This document shows, piece after piece, positions 51,277-60,975 of a DNA stretch of 64,000 nucleotides; position 1 is the first letter of the stretch, and the number at the start of each line of letters is the position of its first letter. Source of the stretch: Bryobacterales bacterium (lineage in GTDB: Bacteria > Acidobacteriota > Terriglobia > Bryobacterales > UBA6623). Location: contig JAJDZN010000072.1 in assembly GCA_022824585.1 (NCBI GenBank), positions 1 through 64,000 on the forward strand, read 5' to 3'. A model generated the notes under the pieces. It was not told where the DNA came from. It was given only the letters and a program-made list of their open reading frames with translations, and did not search any database. A program made the position numbers and the translations under genes.

Positions 51277-52899
51277 ATGCCCGGGAAGAGCTACGCGAAG
51301 GGCCCGACCATCCCCCTGATCGGCGAGACCATCGGGGATGTTTTCGACAAGGCGGTCGCGTCGCACTCGGACAAGGATGCCCTCGTCTCGCGCCACCAAG
51401 GGCTGCGGCTCACGTACGCAGACCTCGACAGGGGCGTGAGCGAAGTCGCGGCAGGGCTGTGGGGCTTGGGAATCCGTCCCGGCGACAGGGTCGGCATGTG
51501 GGCCTCGAGCTGCGTCGAATGGGTCTACCTGCAAGTTGCCACTGCCAAGATCGGAGCCGTCCTGGTCAACGTCAATCCCGCCTACCGCGCCCGCGACCTG
51601 ACATACATCTTGGAACGCTCGGGCATCAAGGCCATCTTCCTGCACGAGCAGGACGCCCGCGTGAACTACGCCGACCTGCTGGAGGAGGCGAAGGGCAGGA
51701 GCAATCACTCCCTGCGCGCTTCGGTGCTGCTAGGCACGTCGCAGTGGGACCGGATGATCGGCGGCGGAGTCGCTCCAGATCCCGGACCGAGAGACTTGCA
51801 CGAGGTCGTCAACATCCAGTACACATCCGGCACGACCGGCAGCCCGAAGGGCGTGCTGCTCACCCACCACAACATAGTCAACAATGCCCACCTCGTCGGT
51901 GCCGGGCTGCGCTGGACGCCCGCGGACATCCTGTGCATGCCCGTGCCCCTCTACCACTGCTTCGGCTGCGTCCTGGGTTCGTTGCAGTGCATCGTCCACG
52001 GAGCGACGCTCGTGCTGCCCTCGGCGCAATTCGACCCCTTGGCAACTCTCCAAGCCATTGACGAATTGCGCTGCACGACAGTCTACGGAGTGCCGACCAT
52101 GTTCGTCGCCGAACTCGACCATCCCCAGTTCGCCAGCTTCGATACCACCTGCCTGCGCACCGGGATCATGGCCGGCTCGCCATGCCCCGTAGAGCTGATG
52201 AAGCGGGTCGTGCGACAGATGCACTGCTCGGAGATGACCATCGCCTACGGCCAGACAGAATCATCCCCCGCCATTACGCAGAGCACTTGCGACGATCCGC
52301 TGGAGGTTCGCACTGCCACGGTCGGGCAGGCGATGCCGTGTACGGAGGTGAAGGTGATTGATCCGGAGACAGGCGAGACCGTTGACGTGGGTGTGCAGGG
52401 CGAATTGCTGACGCGCGGCTATCTCGTGATGAAGGGCTACGACAAGGATCCCGAAAACACGGCCCGGGCGGTTGACGGGGACGGCTGGCTGCACACCGGA
52501 GACCTAGCCACGATGCGCCCGGACGGCAACCTGCGCATCACCGGGCGCGCCCGGGAAATGATCATCCGCGGCGGCGAGAACGTCTATCCGAGGGAGATCG
52601 AGGAGTACCTGCACACGCACCCCGACATCGCGGACGTGTACGTCTTCGGCGTTCCTGACGAGCGCCTCGGGGAGCGCGTGGCGGCCTGGGTCAAGGCGCG
52701 CGACGGTTCCGGCCTCGCAGAAGAAGCAGTCAAGGCGTTCTGCCAAGGCCAGATCGCCCACTTCAAGATTCCCGAGCTGATTCGGTTCGTCGACGAGTTC
52801 CCGCTGACAGTCACCGGGAAGGTGCAGAAGTTCATCATGCGCGAGCGCGAGATCGAACTGCGCGGCCTCGCCGGGGCCGCCGCGGTGGAGACCGCCTGA
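51277..52899 (+). CDS. AMP-binding acyl-CoA synthetase
   Basis: NIQYTSGTTGSPKGVLLTHHNIVNN; TIAYGQTESSPAITQS; GWLHTGDLATMRPDGNLRITGRAREMIIRGGENVYPREIEEYLHTHPDI; start reassigned to 51277. Confidence 0.95.
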   Translation: MPGKSYAKGPTIPLIGETIGDVFDKAVASHSDKDALVSRHQGLRLTYADLDRGVSEVAAGLWGLGIRPGDRVGMWASSCVEWVYLQVATAKIGAVLVNVNPAYRARDLTYILERSGIKAIFLHEQDARVNYADLLEEAKGRSNHSLRASVLLGTSQWDRMIGGGVAPDPGPRDLHEVVNIQYTSGTTGSPKGVLLTHHNIVNNAHLVGAGLRWTPADILCMPVPLYHCFGCVLGSLQCIVHGATLVLPSAQFDPLATLQAIDELRCTTVYGVPTMFVAELDHPQFASFDTTCLRTGIMAGSPCPVELMKRVVRQMHCSEMTIAYGQTESSPAITQSTCDDPLEVRTATVGQAMPCTEVKVIDPETGETVDVGVQGELLTRGYLVMKGYDKDPENTARAVDGDGWLHTGDLATMRPDGNLRITGRAREMIIRGGENVYPREIEEYLHTHPDIADVYVFGVPDERLGERVAAWVKARDGSGLAEEAVKAFCQGQIAHFKIPELIRFVDEFPLTVTGKVQKFIMREREIELRGLAGAAAVETA

Positions 52900-55800
52900 T
52901 CAGCCGCCGCGCTGCAGGTCGGCCTGCTTGAGCACCCACTCGCGGATCACGCCGTAGCCCGGGTCGCCCGCTTCGTAGCGCACCCCGCCTTGGTGCCCGT
53001 CCTCGTCACCGGACTGGATATTGAGCGGCTTGCGCAGGAACTTGCTCTTTTCGACATCGTGCAGGTCCACCCGTGCTTGCATGCGCCGGTAGTTGCCCAG
53101 CAGCGCTTGGGGCGGGATGTAGCCCGCCGCGTCCGGCGGGTCCAAGTAGAGGGTAGGCACGCGTCCCGGCACGCCGTGGCAGGAAATGCAGGCGCGGTTG
53201 TCGCGCGAGTCGATGCGCGTCATCTCGGTGAACACGTAGTCGCGGAAGTGGATGATGTCTTCGATCCACTCGTCGGAATCGGCCAGCGCCCGGACATCGC
53301 TGCCTTGCTGCGCCTTGCTCTCTTCGGCGATGATCTCGCGCAGGCGCTTGCCGTAGATCTTGTCGTCGCTGTTGAGGATGTTCTGGATGCGGGTGCGGTA
53401 GAGCGGGCTCGGCTCGTGGTCGATCCAGGCCGTCAGCGCCTTCAGCACTTCGGGATGTCGGCGCAGCGCGGTCTTGTTGGCCAGCGCGATCGCCTGCTTG
53501 CGCACGTCCTCGGGCGAGTCTTCGGAGAACCACGAGGTGAACATGCCGACGAGCCTGTCCTTGGCCTCCACGATGGGATCGATCACGTCGATGCCCAACT
53601 CGTCCTTGGTGAACAGCGAGCCGGCGGTCTCGCCTGGCTCTAGCTTGAGGTAGTCCAGGCCGAAGATGTAGTTCGGCTCGGCGTCGTCGTTCGAGCCGAC
53701 CATGCGGAAAGTCAGCCGGTTCTGGCCAGCCTTGAACTCATGCACGCCCAGTGACACCGGGCCGGGAGCGGTGAGGCTCTCGCGGTAGAAGTCGATCGCG
53801 TCTTCGATGCTTTCGCCGTTGAGGAGCGGCTGGACGGTGCCCATTTCCCGGTCGTGAAGGAACGCAGCGATAATCTCGTAGGGCCCGCCTTCGGGCGCTT
53901 CCACCCCGAACGTGAGTTCGTTGCCGGGCAGCCCCTCGCGCCACCACAGGATCGTGTTGCGGCTGGTGAGGCCGTCCGGCACGAGCTGCTTGGTGGTGCG
54001 TCCGCCCGTCAGGTCCAAGACCTCTAGGTCCTCGGCCTCGGTGGCGCCTTCGATGGCCTCTTCCATGGTGGGGCCGCCCTCCTGATAGCGCAGCATCCAC
54101 TCCGTCGATGGCAGCCAGAAGAGCGCGTCCCCGCCGACGTGGTCGAACGCCGCCCGGCGGTGCAGCGTGGGGTTGTTGCCTAGCACCCGTCCCAGCAGCG
54201 TCGCCCTTTCGCTGTCCGCCGGGGATTGGTCCGTGGCGCTGGGGGCCGGCCTTCCCAGCAGGTGCGGCGCGGCGGCGATCGGGGACTGGCGCGCAGGCGG
54301 CACGAGCAGCTTGAAGAACTCGCGCTCGAGATCGGCGTTGTCCTCGCCCTCGCTGAACTGCCAGCGGACCCGCGATAGGAAACGGACCAGCGCTTCGGCA
54401 TCGTCCTGCCGGCCGGCATTCAGGAACGCATCGAGCTTGGCCAGCAGAGGACGGATCGTCTCGACGTCGCCGGAGAGCCGCAGGGCGCTGGGGTTGGACA
54501 GGGCCTTGGCCGCGGCAGCGACCTGTTCTAGGTCGTCGCCTTGCAGCAGTTCCAGCAGGTGGCGCTGCAAACGGGCCGAGTTCACGTTGGCGGCACCTTG
54601 CAGCGCGATGGACCTCCACGGCACCTGCCCGTCGTCGCTGCGCGTCTGGTAGATGCTGAGCAGGATGTCACCGATCAGCTCGGTCGCGCCGGGCGTCGAG
54701 TATCCGAGCTGGCCGGGGCCGCCGTCTCCGCCGCGCTCTTGGAAATGAGTCGCCGCCACGGCCGCCAAGCGCTGTTCGAGCAGGTCTCGCCGGTCTCCCG
54801 CCCGTTGCCGGGCAGACGACAGCATCCGGTACAGGTCTTCCAACTCGCGGTACTGCTGCTCGCGGTTGTCGGTGCCGGTCTGGTTCGCGATCTGACCGTT
54901 GACGATCAGCATCGAGGTCGTCGAGTAGCGCATCGCATTCTCGACGTGGCTGTTCGGTTCGGGCTGTTGCAGGACCGCGACCCAGGCGCGGTTGATGCGC
55001 TGGCGCAGCGGCGGGTTCCAGACCCACTGGTGCCACGCTGCCTTGAACGCGTAGGCCCGCACGCCCGGGAACGGATCGCGCATGGCATCGGCGAGTAGGT
55101 CGGCCAGTTCGTTGGCGTCCACTTGGGAGCGCGGCCCGACCAGGTCCGCCCGCATGATCAGGGATTGCAGGACCGATTGCCGCGTGCGCTCGTCACCGCC
55201 GCGATAGGCCGCTAGCACGGCTGGCCAGCCCTGATCGTCCAGGAGCAACTGGCGCAGCGACCAGAAGGCGGCTTCGCGGCACGCCTTGACCGGATCGGAG
55301 AGCCCAGAAATCAAGGCGGGGATGCCAGCCGGGGCCAGCGAGCCGCCAATGCCGAGGTAGCCGTAGTAGCGGACCTGCGGCATCTCGTCGTCGGTTGCGG
55401 CAATCATCAGGTCTGCGAAGTCCGCCCGGCCAGTGGTTTGCAGAGCCCGGACGCGGGAGAGCTTCTCCAAGGCGGATTCGTCGGGTCCCGGCTCGAAGTC
55501 GCTCCGTTCGAACGGCTGGGCGTCGCCCGGGAACAGGCGGCTGAGGGCGCGGATCACGTAGGCGTTGGTGACGAAGCCGGTCTGTGCCGAGCGGTTCCAG
55601 AGCCCGTATTCGAACTGCTTCTCCAGCAGCCAACGCACGGCGCGCTTGACCGGGGGGCTGTCCGGGCCCTGTCCCGCGGCCCGCAGGGCGATGAGCGACA
55701 CCGCCGTTGGCGCGGGGTCCCCCTCTTCATCGATTCGGTTCCAGGAGTCCGTGGCCTCGTCGTGCACACCGAGGTCGAAGCCCCACGATCCGTCCTCTTG

Positions 55801-57804
55801 CTGCAGGGCCAGCAGCCGCTTCATGTCGCGCTCGACCTGCGCTTCGAACGCCGGCAGCAGTTCCCGGGCCCGCTTGCCCAACTCGGCCTCGGCGTCGAGC
55901 TTGGCGAGTTCCTCGCGCGGGAGCAGATCGTGGAAGAACTCGATACGGTGGCCCAGGTCGTCGGTGACCTTGATCTGGACGTCGCCGGTGGCGACGATCT
56001 TCTCGGCCTTCTCGACCACGCCGGCAAGGTACTTCTCTTCGCCGCTGTCGCGCCACGCCCGCTCAAGGATCTCGGCCGCGAACTTGAAGACCACGTTCGG
56101 GCCGAAGTTAGAGCCCCTGCCCGCGGCGTTGATGCCCTGCGGGTCGTTGGTTTGCAGCACATAGTTGGCGGTACGCTTCTGCTGGTACGAGTGCAGCTTC
56201 TTGGGCTGGAAGGTGCGCTCGTGCTGCACCACGTTGCGGCCCGCCACGCGGCTGCCCGCGGGGGCGTCGCCGAGATCGTTGGGCGCCAGCGAGGTGTTCA
56301 CGGCGGCGTCGACGAGTTCGTTGGTCGGCCGCAGGCTCTCGTACATCGTGTTGACGAGCCGGCGGTGGTTCTGGACCGTCCCATCGGGGCGATAGCCGTG
56401 CCGCAGCGCGTCGGCGACGCCCCACACTCCGCTCTGGGTGTGGCAGCTCATGCAGTTCTCGCCGAAAAGGCTCGAGCCGTCCCGGACGCGGCGATGCACC
56501 GCGATGTTGCGCGGGCGGTGAATCAGCCAGGCGTCGATCTCGGCAAGGTGGTAGTAGATGGATTGGCGCAGTGCCTGCTGAGGTGTGTCGAACGGAGCCG
56601 GCTCGACCAGGCGGACTTCCAGCTCGTAGCCCGGCTGGTTCGCTTCCACCCGCAGGTAATACGTGCCGCCGGGCTGCACGCGGCGCGTGACGAACGAGCG
56701 GAAGTTGTCGTCTTGCTGGTGGATGCGCTCGTTGACGTCGCGGCCGTCGTAATAGGTGTAGACCTGCTCCGGGCCGGGGATCACCTCGGTGTCGGGATGG
56801 ATATAGGGCACTGCCTCGTTATTGCCGAAATCCTCACGCTTGGCGGCCTCGCGATGCTCCAGCTCCTCGGCCGTGGGAGTGCCCGGCTTGTACACCCGGA
56901 TGCGCGCGCTGACGACGGGTTCGACGAGCTGCAGGTTGGCCGTCAAGAGCTTGACCCTGTCGCCGCGGTAGACGAAGCGGTACCAATCGTCGGGCGAGCT
57001 TCCGGAGGCGGCGTTGTCGAAGTACTCCAGGTCGTCAGCGCCGCCGATGACGCGCAGGACTTGGTCGGCGTTGCCAGGCTCGAATGGCAGCAAGACCGCT
57101 TCTTCCGGGGCGTTGTTGGGCTCGGTTTCGAGCACGAGGTCACCCGAGACAGTCTGGGACACGTGCGCGACGTCGACAGTTATCGCTATGTCGTCGATGC
57201 CCGGCGTTCGTTTCGGAGCGGCCGCGGCAAGCCGGGCAAGCCCTTGGTCGCGATGGTACGGCGCCGTGGGCCAAGGCTCATCCGTGAGGGTTGTCAAGGA
57301 GAGTTCGTAAGTGCCTGCCCGCGGAGCCTTGTACGTCTGGTACACGTCCGGGTCCAGCGCATGCAGGACCTTGGTCCAGCCGTTCTCCTCGCCTTGCACC
57401 AGGTCCCCCCGGCTCATCGACGGAGTGGTTTGGGCAGTGCTCGGAGGAGGCCCGCTCCAGCGCGCTGAGATGCGGCCGTTGTCGGGAAGCCTGCCCGGGT
57501 TGGCGATGCCGGCTTGGATCCGAACCGTCTCGCCCTTGGCGAGATCCCACGAGCGTGTCCAGCTGCCGTCAAACTGGACCGTTTCGCCGAGGGCCGGTCC
57601 GGCCAGCAAAGCGCTCAGACACAGTGCGAGCAAGAGCAGACGGGAGCCTCCGGTTCGACGGACACAGTGCTTCCGAGATCCCGGATTCCTGGAGAACGAT
57701 TGCCCGGGGATCGCTGGAGCGTGGAGAGCGGTAATCGGGGTGGCCATGATCATGATGTCGATGTGCCCACGAAGCCTCGGCACCGTCGGCTTGCAGGTCT
57801 GCAA
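52900..57804 (-). CDS. Very large secreted diheme c-type cytochrome-like protein with toroid (QxDGSW) and HEAT-like repeats
   Basis: CMSCH (56440-56454) and CISCH (53175-53189); LLALQQEDGSWGFDLG...TAVSLIALRAAGQG; alpha-helical repeats; C-terminal region NRLTFRMVGSNDDAEPNYIFGLDYLKLEPG carbohydrate-binding-like. Confidence 0.8.
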   Translation of the reverse strand: MQTCKPTVPRLRGHIDIMIMATPITALHAPAIPGQSFSRNPGSRKHCVRRTGGSRLLLLALCLSALLAGPALGETVQFDGSWTRSWDLAKGETVRIQAGIANPGRLPDNGRISARWSGPPPSTAQTTPSMSRGDLVQGEENGWTKVLHALDPDVYQTYKAPRAGTYELSLTTLTDEPWPTAPYHRDQGLARLAAAAPKRTPGIDDIAITVDVAHVSQTVSGDLVLETEPNNAPEEAVLLPFEPGNADQVLRVIGGADDLEYFDNAASGSSPDDWYRFVYRGDRVKLLTANLQLVEPVVSARIRVYKPGTPTAEELEHREAAKREDFGNNEAVPYIHPDTEVIPGPEQVYTYYDGRDVNERIHQQDDNFRSFVTRRVQPGGTYYLRVEANQPGYELEVRLVEPAPFDTPQQALRQSIYYHLAEIDAWLIHRPRNIAVHRRVRDGSSLFGENCMSCHTQSGVWGVADALRHGYRPDGTVQNHRRLVNTMYESLRPTNELVDAAVNTSLAPNDLGDAPAGSRVAGRNVVQHERTFQPKKLHSYQQKRTANYVLQTNDPQGINAAGRGSNFGPNVVFKFAAEILERAWRDSGEEKYLAGVVEKAEKIVATGDVQIKVTDDLGHRIEFFHDLLPREELAKLDAEAELGKRARELLPAFEAQVERDMKRLLALQQEDGSWGFDLGVHDEATDSWNRIDEEGDPAPTAVSLIALRAAGQGPDSPPVKRAVRWLLEKQFEYGLWNRSAQTGFVTNAYVIRALSRLFPGDAQPFERSDFEPGPDESALEKLSRVRALQTTGRADFADLMIAATDDEMPQVRYYGYLGIGGSLAPAGIPALISGLSDPVKACREAAFWSLRQLLLDDQGWPAVLAAYRGGDERTRQSVLQSLIMRADLVGPRSQVDANELADLLADAMRDPFPGVRAYAFKAAWHQWVWNPPLRQRINRAWVAVLQQPEPNSHVENAMRYSTTSMLIVNGQIANQTGTDNREQQYRELEDLYRMLSSARQRAGDRRDLLEQRLAAVAATHFQERGGDGGPGQLGYSTPGATELIGDILLSIYQTRSDDGQVPWRSIALQGAANVNSARLQRHLLELLQGDDLEQVAAAAKALSNPSALRLSGDVETIRPLLAKLDAFLNAGRQDDAEALVRFLSRVRWQFSEGEDNADLEREFFKLLVPPARQSPIAAAPHLLGRPAPSATDQSPADSERATLLGRVLGNNPTLHRRAAFDHVGGDALFWLPSTEWMLRYQEGGPTMEEAIEGATEAEDLEVLDLTGGRTTKQLVPDGLTSRNTILWWREGLPGNELTFGVEAPEGGPYEIIAAFLHDREMGTVQPLLNGESIEDAIDFYRESLTAPGPVSLGVHEFKAGQNRLTFRMVGSNDDAEPNYIFGLDYLKLEPGETAGSLFTKDELGIDVIDPIVEAKDRLVGMFTSWFSEDSPEDVRKQAIALANKTALRRHPEVLKALTAWIDHEPSPLYRTRIQNILNSDDKIYGKRLREIIAEESKAQQGSDVRALADSDEWIEDIIHFRDYVFTEMTRIDSRDNRACISCHGVPGRVPTLYLDPPDAAGYIPPQALLGNYRRMQARVDLHDVEKSKFLRKPLNIQSGDEDGHQGGVRYEAGDPGYGVIREWVLKQADLQRGG

Positions 57805-57930
57805 CGCACCCGCCGGCCGCGAGAGTCCTTCGCTAGGTCCGAATCTTGGCAGCCGCTAGCAAGCGGTGCAGCCAACTCAAACCATTATAGGAGCGCGGGG
57901 CTGTCTTGGAAGTCGGAGGGCGCTCGATTG

Positions 57931-58980
57931 CTACGGGCGGCCGCCGAGCTTGGCCGAGATGTCAGCGGCGATCTGGCCGCCGTGAAATCGGCCGTTCTCG
58001 ATGAAGATCTCGTTCGTGTGCATGCCGGCCACGATTACGCCGGCGAGGTATACGCCGGATCGGTCGCTTTCGAGCGTGTCCGGATTGGTGCGGGGCTTCT
58101 TCGCTTCCTCGTCGAAGACGATGCCGAGGCTGGCCAAGAATTCCGTGTCTGGCTGGTAGCCGGTCATGGCCAAGACGAAGTCGTTCTTGATCGCCACAGG
58201 GCCATCCGGGGTCGTCAGATGCAGCGTTCCCGGCTCGATGCGGGTCACCGTGCTACCCAGATAGGCCTTGATCTCGCCGTGCTTGATGCGGTTGGAGATG
58301 TCGGGCAGGATCCAGTACTTGACCTTGGGGCTGAGTTCGGGATGGCGGTGGACCAAGGTGACGCGGGCACCGGCCCGGTGGCACTCCAACGCGCAAATGG
58401 CGGCGGAGTTCTGGCCGCCGATCACCGCTACGTCGCAGTCGAAGAACGGGTGCGGCTCGTGATAGTAGTGATGCACCTTGTCCAGATCTTCGCCGGGCAC
58501 TCCCATAAGGATCGGAATGTCATAGAAGCCGGTGGCGAGGATGACCTTGCGGGCCGAGTAGGCGCAGGCTTGGCCCAGGCGGTTCGTGCTGGCGACCGAG
58601 AATGCGCCGTCGCTGCCCGTCACCGCGTGGACTTGCTCGTACTGGTGGATGTCCAGCCGGTAGTGGCTGGCGACCCGGCGGTAGTATTTCAGCGCCTCGC
58701 CGCGGGTGGGCTTTTCCCGGACCGCCGTCATGGGAATGTCGCCGATTTCGAGCAGCTCCGGCGTGGTGAAGAACGTCAGATTCGTCGGGTACTTGTACAG
58801 GGAATTGACGACGCAGCCCTTCTCGATTGTCTTGACCGTGAAGCCGGCCTTTTGGACTTCAATCGCGCATGCGAGCCCCGTGGGCCCGGCGCCGACCACG
58901 ATGACGTCTACGGATGCGTCTGCCGAAGGGCCTGCCAACCCACAGTATAGGAATGGCCGCGAAAGGGCCTGGCGCGGCAA
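57931..58980 (-). CDS. ypdA: YpdA-family FAD-dependent pyridine nucleotide-disulfide oxidoreductase (putative bacillithiol disulfide reductase)
   Basis: VDVIVVGAGPTGLACAIEVQKAGFTVKTIEKGCVVNSLYKYPTNLTFFTTPELLEIGDIPM; VAVIGGQNSAAICALECHRAGARVTLVHR. Confidence 0.88.
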   Translation of the reverse strand: MPRQALSRPFLYCGLAGPSADASVDVIVVGAGPTGLACAIEVQKAGFTVKTIEKGCVVNSLYKYPTNLTFFTTPELLEIGDIPMTAVREKPTRGEALKYYRRVASHYRLDIHQYEQVHAVTGSDGAFSVASTNRLGQACAYSARKVILATGFYDIPILMGVPGEDLDKVHHYYHEPHPFFDCDVAVIGGQNSAAICALECHRAGARVTLVHRHPELSPKVKYWILPDISNRIKHGEIKAYLGSTVTRIEPGTLHLTTPDGPVAIKNDFVLAMTGYQPDTEFLASLGIVFDEEAKKPRTNPDTLESDRSGVYLAGVIVAGMHTNEIFIENGRFHGGQIAADISAKLGGRP

Positions 58981-59076
58981 TCGGTTCGGGGAGTCGGCCT
59001 AGAGGGTGCGGCAACGACGAGCAGGCCCGCAAACGCTCGGGTGGCTATTCCAGGGATCCGACGATGTTGCGGTTCG

Positions 59077-60204
59077 CTACCGTGACGGGCCGAAGTCTCT
59101 CTCAGGCTCGGTTCGACGCGGTATCTCATCAAAAGAGACGTAGCGAGTCCGATGCGGAACTGCCTCCCTCGCGAGCGGCTCAGCGAATGCTTTGGTTGTG
59201 GGTCCGCGTATGCTCTTCAGGAACGAGGAGATCGTGAGAGTTGCGCCGCGAGCGTCTGCTCCGCGAAGGTCCGTTCCGTCGAGTAGAGCTCCTCGGAGGT
59301 CAGCGTTGCGGAGGTTGGCATTCCGAAGGTCCGCGTCCCGGAAGTCGGCTCCGCGCAGGTTCGCCTTCTCGAAATTCATACTGCACAGAACGGCTCCAGA
59401 GAAATCTCCGTCGGCGAGGTTCGCGCGACAGCCTTCACGCCCATCGGATTCAAGCCAGATCTTGTGGTGTGCCAGCACATCTGCCAGGGGCTGAGCGCCG
59501 GGCACAGCCTGCTCGATGACCGCCTTTCCTCTGCGGTGCAGCTGCTCGATGACCGCGATCCTAAGCGCAAGCGCGCGGTCGTCCGCGGTGGTTGCGCTTC
59601 TCAGCAGGTTGTCGTTTTCGAAGGCTTGACGGTACCGATCTGCGAGATCCCCATAGTCCCTGCTGAGACTGTCCGCACACTCGATCTGATCGGAAGAGAG
59701 CCGATCCCCGTGCCTTGAAACGAGAAATCCGATGTCGAAGAGGTCTCGTGCCCTGATTCTGTTAGCGGCTGCATCCATCTTCTGGTCGAACAAGGCCGGA
59801 ATGCGGTAGGTGCGAATTCCATCGACGATTACGATATCGTCCGGGTTCGGCTCTGACCGAGAGCTCAGCTCGATCTTCAGAAGGCGATCTTCGCCGGTTT
59901 CTGGGTTGATGTAGTGAACCTTGAAACGCCGCCCCTTCCACGTGTCGTAGTCAGGGATGAAATCCGACATCGAAGCACCTCCGTCCCGAAGGCCGTCTCG
60001 CACTTGGTCCTTGATGGAGAACCGATCGCCACAGTCATCGAAGTCGAGGTCTTCCGAATGGCGGTTCAAGCCATATAAGAGCGCCAGAGCCGTTCCTCCC
60101 TTGAGCACGTAGGGTGTGGCCTGCAGCCGAAGTGCGACCGCTCTCATGAGACGTTCGTGGAGGCCTTCTTCCGGCGTTAGTCGAATACTACGGTGGGTAG
60201 CCAT
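59077..60204 (-). CDS. AbiEii/AbiGii-type nucleotidyltransferase fused to C-terminal pentapeptide-repeat domain
   Basis: LQATPYVLKGGTALALLYGLNRHSEDLDFDDCGDRF...RARDLFDIGFLVSRHGD, then CRANLADGDFSGAVLCSMNFEKANLRGADFRDADLRNANLRNADLRGALLDGTDLRGADARGATL (59236-59430). Confidence 0.88.
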   Translation of the reverse strand: MATHRSIRLTPEEGLHERLMRAVALRLQATPYVLKGGTALALLYGLNRHSEDLDFDDCGDRFSIKDQVRDGLRDGGASMSDFIPDYDTWKGRRFKVHYINPETGEDRLLKIELSSRSEPNPDDIVIVDGIRTYRIPALFDQKMDAAANRIRARDLFDIGFLVSRHGDRLSSDQIECADSLSRDYGDLADRYRQAFENDNLLRSATTADDRALALRIAVIEQLHRRGKAVIEQAVPGAQPLADVLAHHKIWLESDGREGCRANLADGDFSGAVLCSMNFEKANLRGADFRDADLRNANLRNADLRGALLDGTDLRGADARGATLTISSFLKSIRGPTTKAFAEPLAREAVPHRTRYVSFDEIPRRTEPERDFGPSR

Positions 60205-60737
60205 GCTTCGTAAAGCTCCAATTCTTCGGGGGGCAACTGTTTGCGCAGTGGTTTGAGGTACTCCTCGACCAAGTGCTCGATTTGTTCTGGAGTGCTGAGC
60301 CACTGGTTGATGCATCGCACCGTGACGTGTCGCGGATACTTCGCACTCCAGCAATCCCGCGTGTCAAGGAGCACGTAGTCTGCGATGGCTCGATAGTGGT
60401 TGGCGACCCATACCGGCCCAGAGCCCGGGGGGATATATTTCCCTTCTAGGATGTGGGCCATGTCTCGCACGCCCTTGCTGCCCAGGCTGGGTGTCGTATC
60501 GGTGAACCCGCCTGGCCCGGCAAAGGTAAGCGTGCGGGGACTGTCCTTGAGCGTTACGAACGGCACGCTACCATGCCAGTCGCCGGTGTGCTCGCCAGGC
60601 AGCCGTAGATTGAGGGCTGCATGGTACGAGAGATAGCGAGTTGGGGTTGTTACTGGGATCCGGACCGCGATATGGTACTCACCCATGGACGGATGCCACA
60701 TGGTCGGCATGAGATCGACTGAGCTTGCCCGAGACAT
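60177..60737 (-). CDS. Uncharacterised partner of the AbiEii-like gene (186 aa)
   Basis: MSRASSVDLMPTMWHPSMGEYHIAVRIPVTTPTRYLSYHAALNLRLPGEHTGDWHGSVPFVTL...WLPTVVFD*; 28-nt overlap with the nucleotidyltransferase start. The upstream part of the tracked ORF (to 61097) overlaps the DUF3604 gene and is discarded. Confidence 0.7.
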   Translation of the reverse strand: MSRASSVDLMPTMWHPSMGEYHIAVRIPVTTPTRYLSYHAALNLRLPGEHTGDWHGSVPFVTLKDSPRTLTFAGPGGFTDTTPSLGSKGVRDMAHILEGKYIPPGSGPVWVANHYRAIADYVLLDTRDCWSAKYPRHVTVRCINQWLSTPEQIEHLVEEYLKPLRKQLPPEELELYEAWLPTVVFD

Positions 60738-60783
60738 CTCAGTTCCATTCAAGCACGAATGGCGGCGCGTGTCAACCAGTTTT

Positions 60784-60850
60784 CCCTGAAATTCGTATAT
60801 TTTTTCGTTATATATTTCTATATAGACGGGTAAATATACTGCTATTTCGC
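60784..60850. promoter_or_regulatory. AT-rich divergent intergenic region, candidate promoter/operator
   Basis: cctgaaattcgtatattttttcgttatatatttctatatagacgggtaaatatactgctatttcg: strongly AT-rich inside a GC-rich window, between divergent genes, containing TATA-ttTC-TATA symmetry. Confidence 0.5.
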
Positions 60851-60975
60851 TCTTCGTTCCGATCAAGCAGAGGATGTCCGTCCGTTTCGGTCTCACCAAG
60901 CCGAGCGCTTCTTGGTCCAGCTCCCGCCGTTGGGCCACTGACGCTGGCCGGTCAAAACTGCTACTCTTCACGGCG

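Noticed and set aside
55438-57468. 676-aa plus-strand ORF antisense to the diheme protein
   Set aside because: Shadow ORF; the minus strand encodes CXXCH motifs and recognisable repeats.
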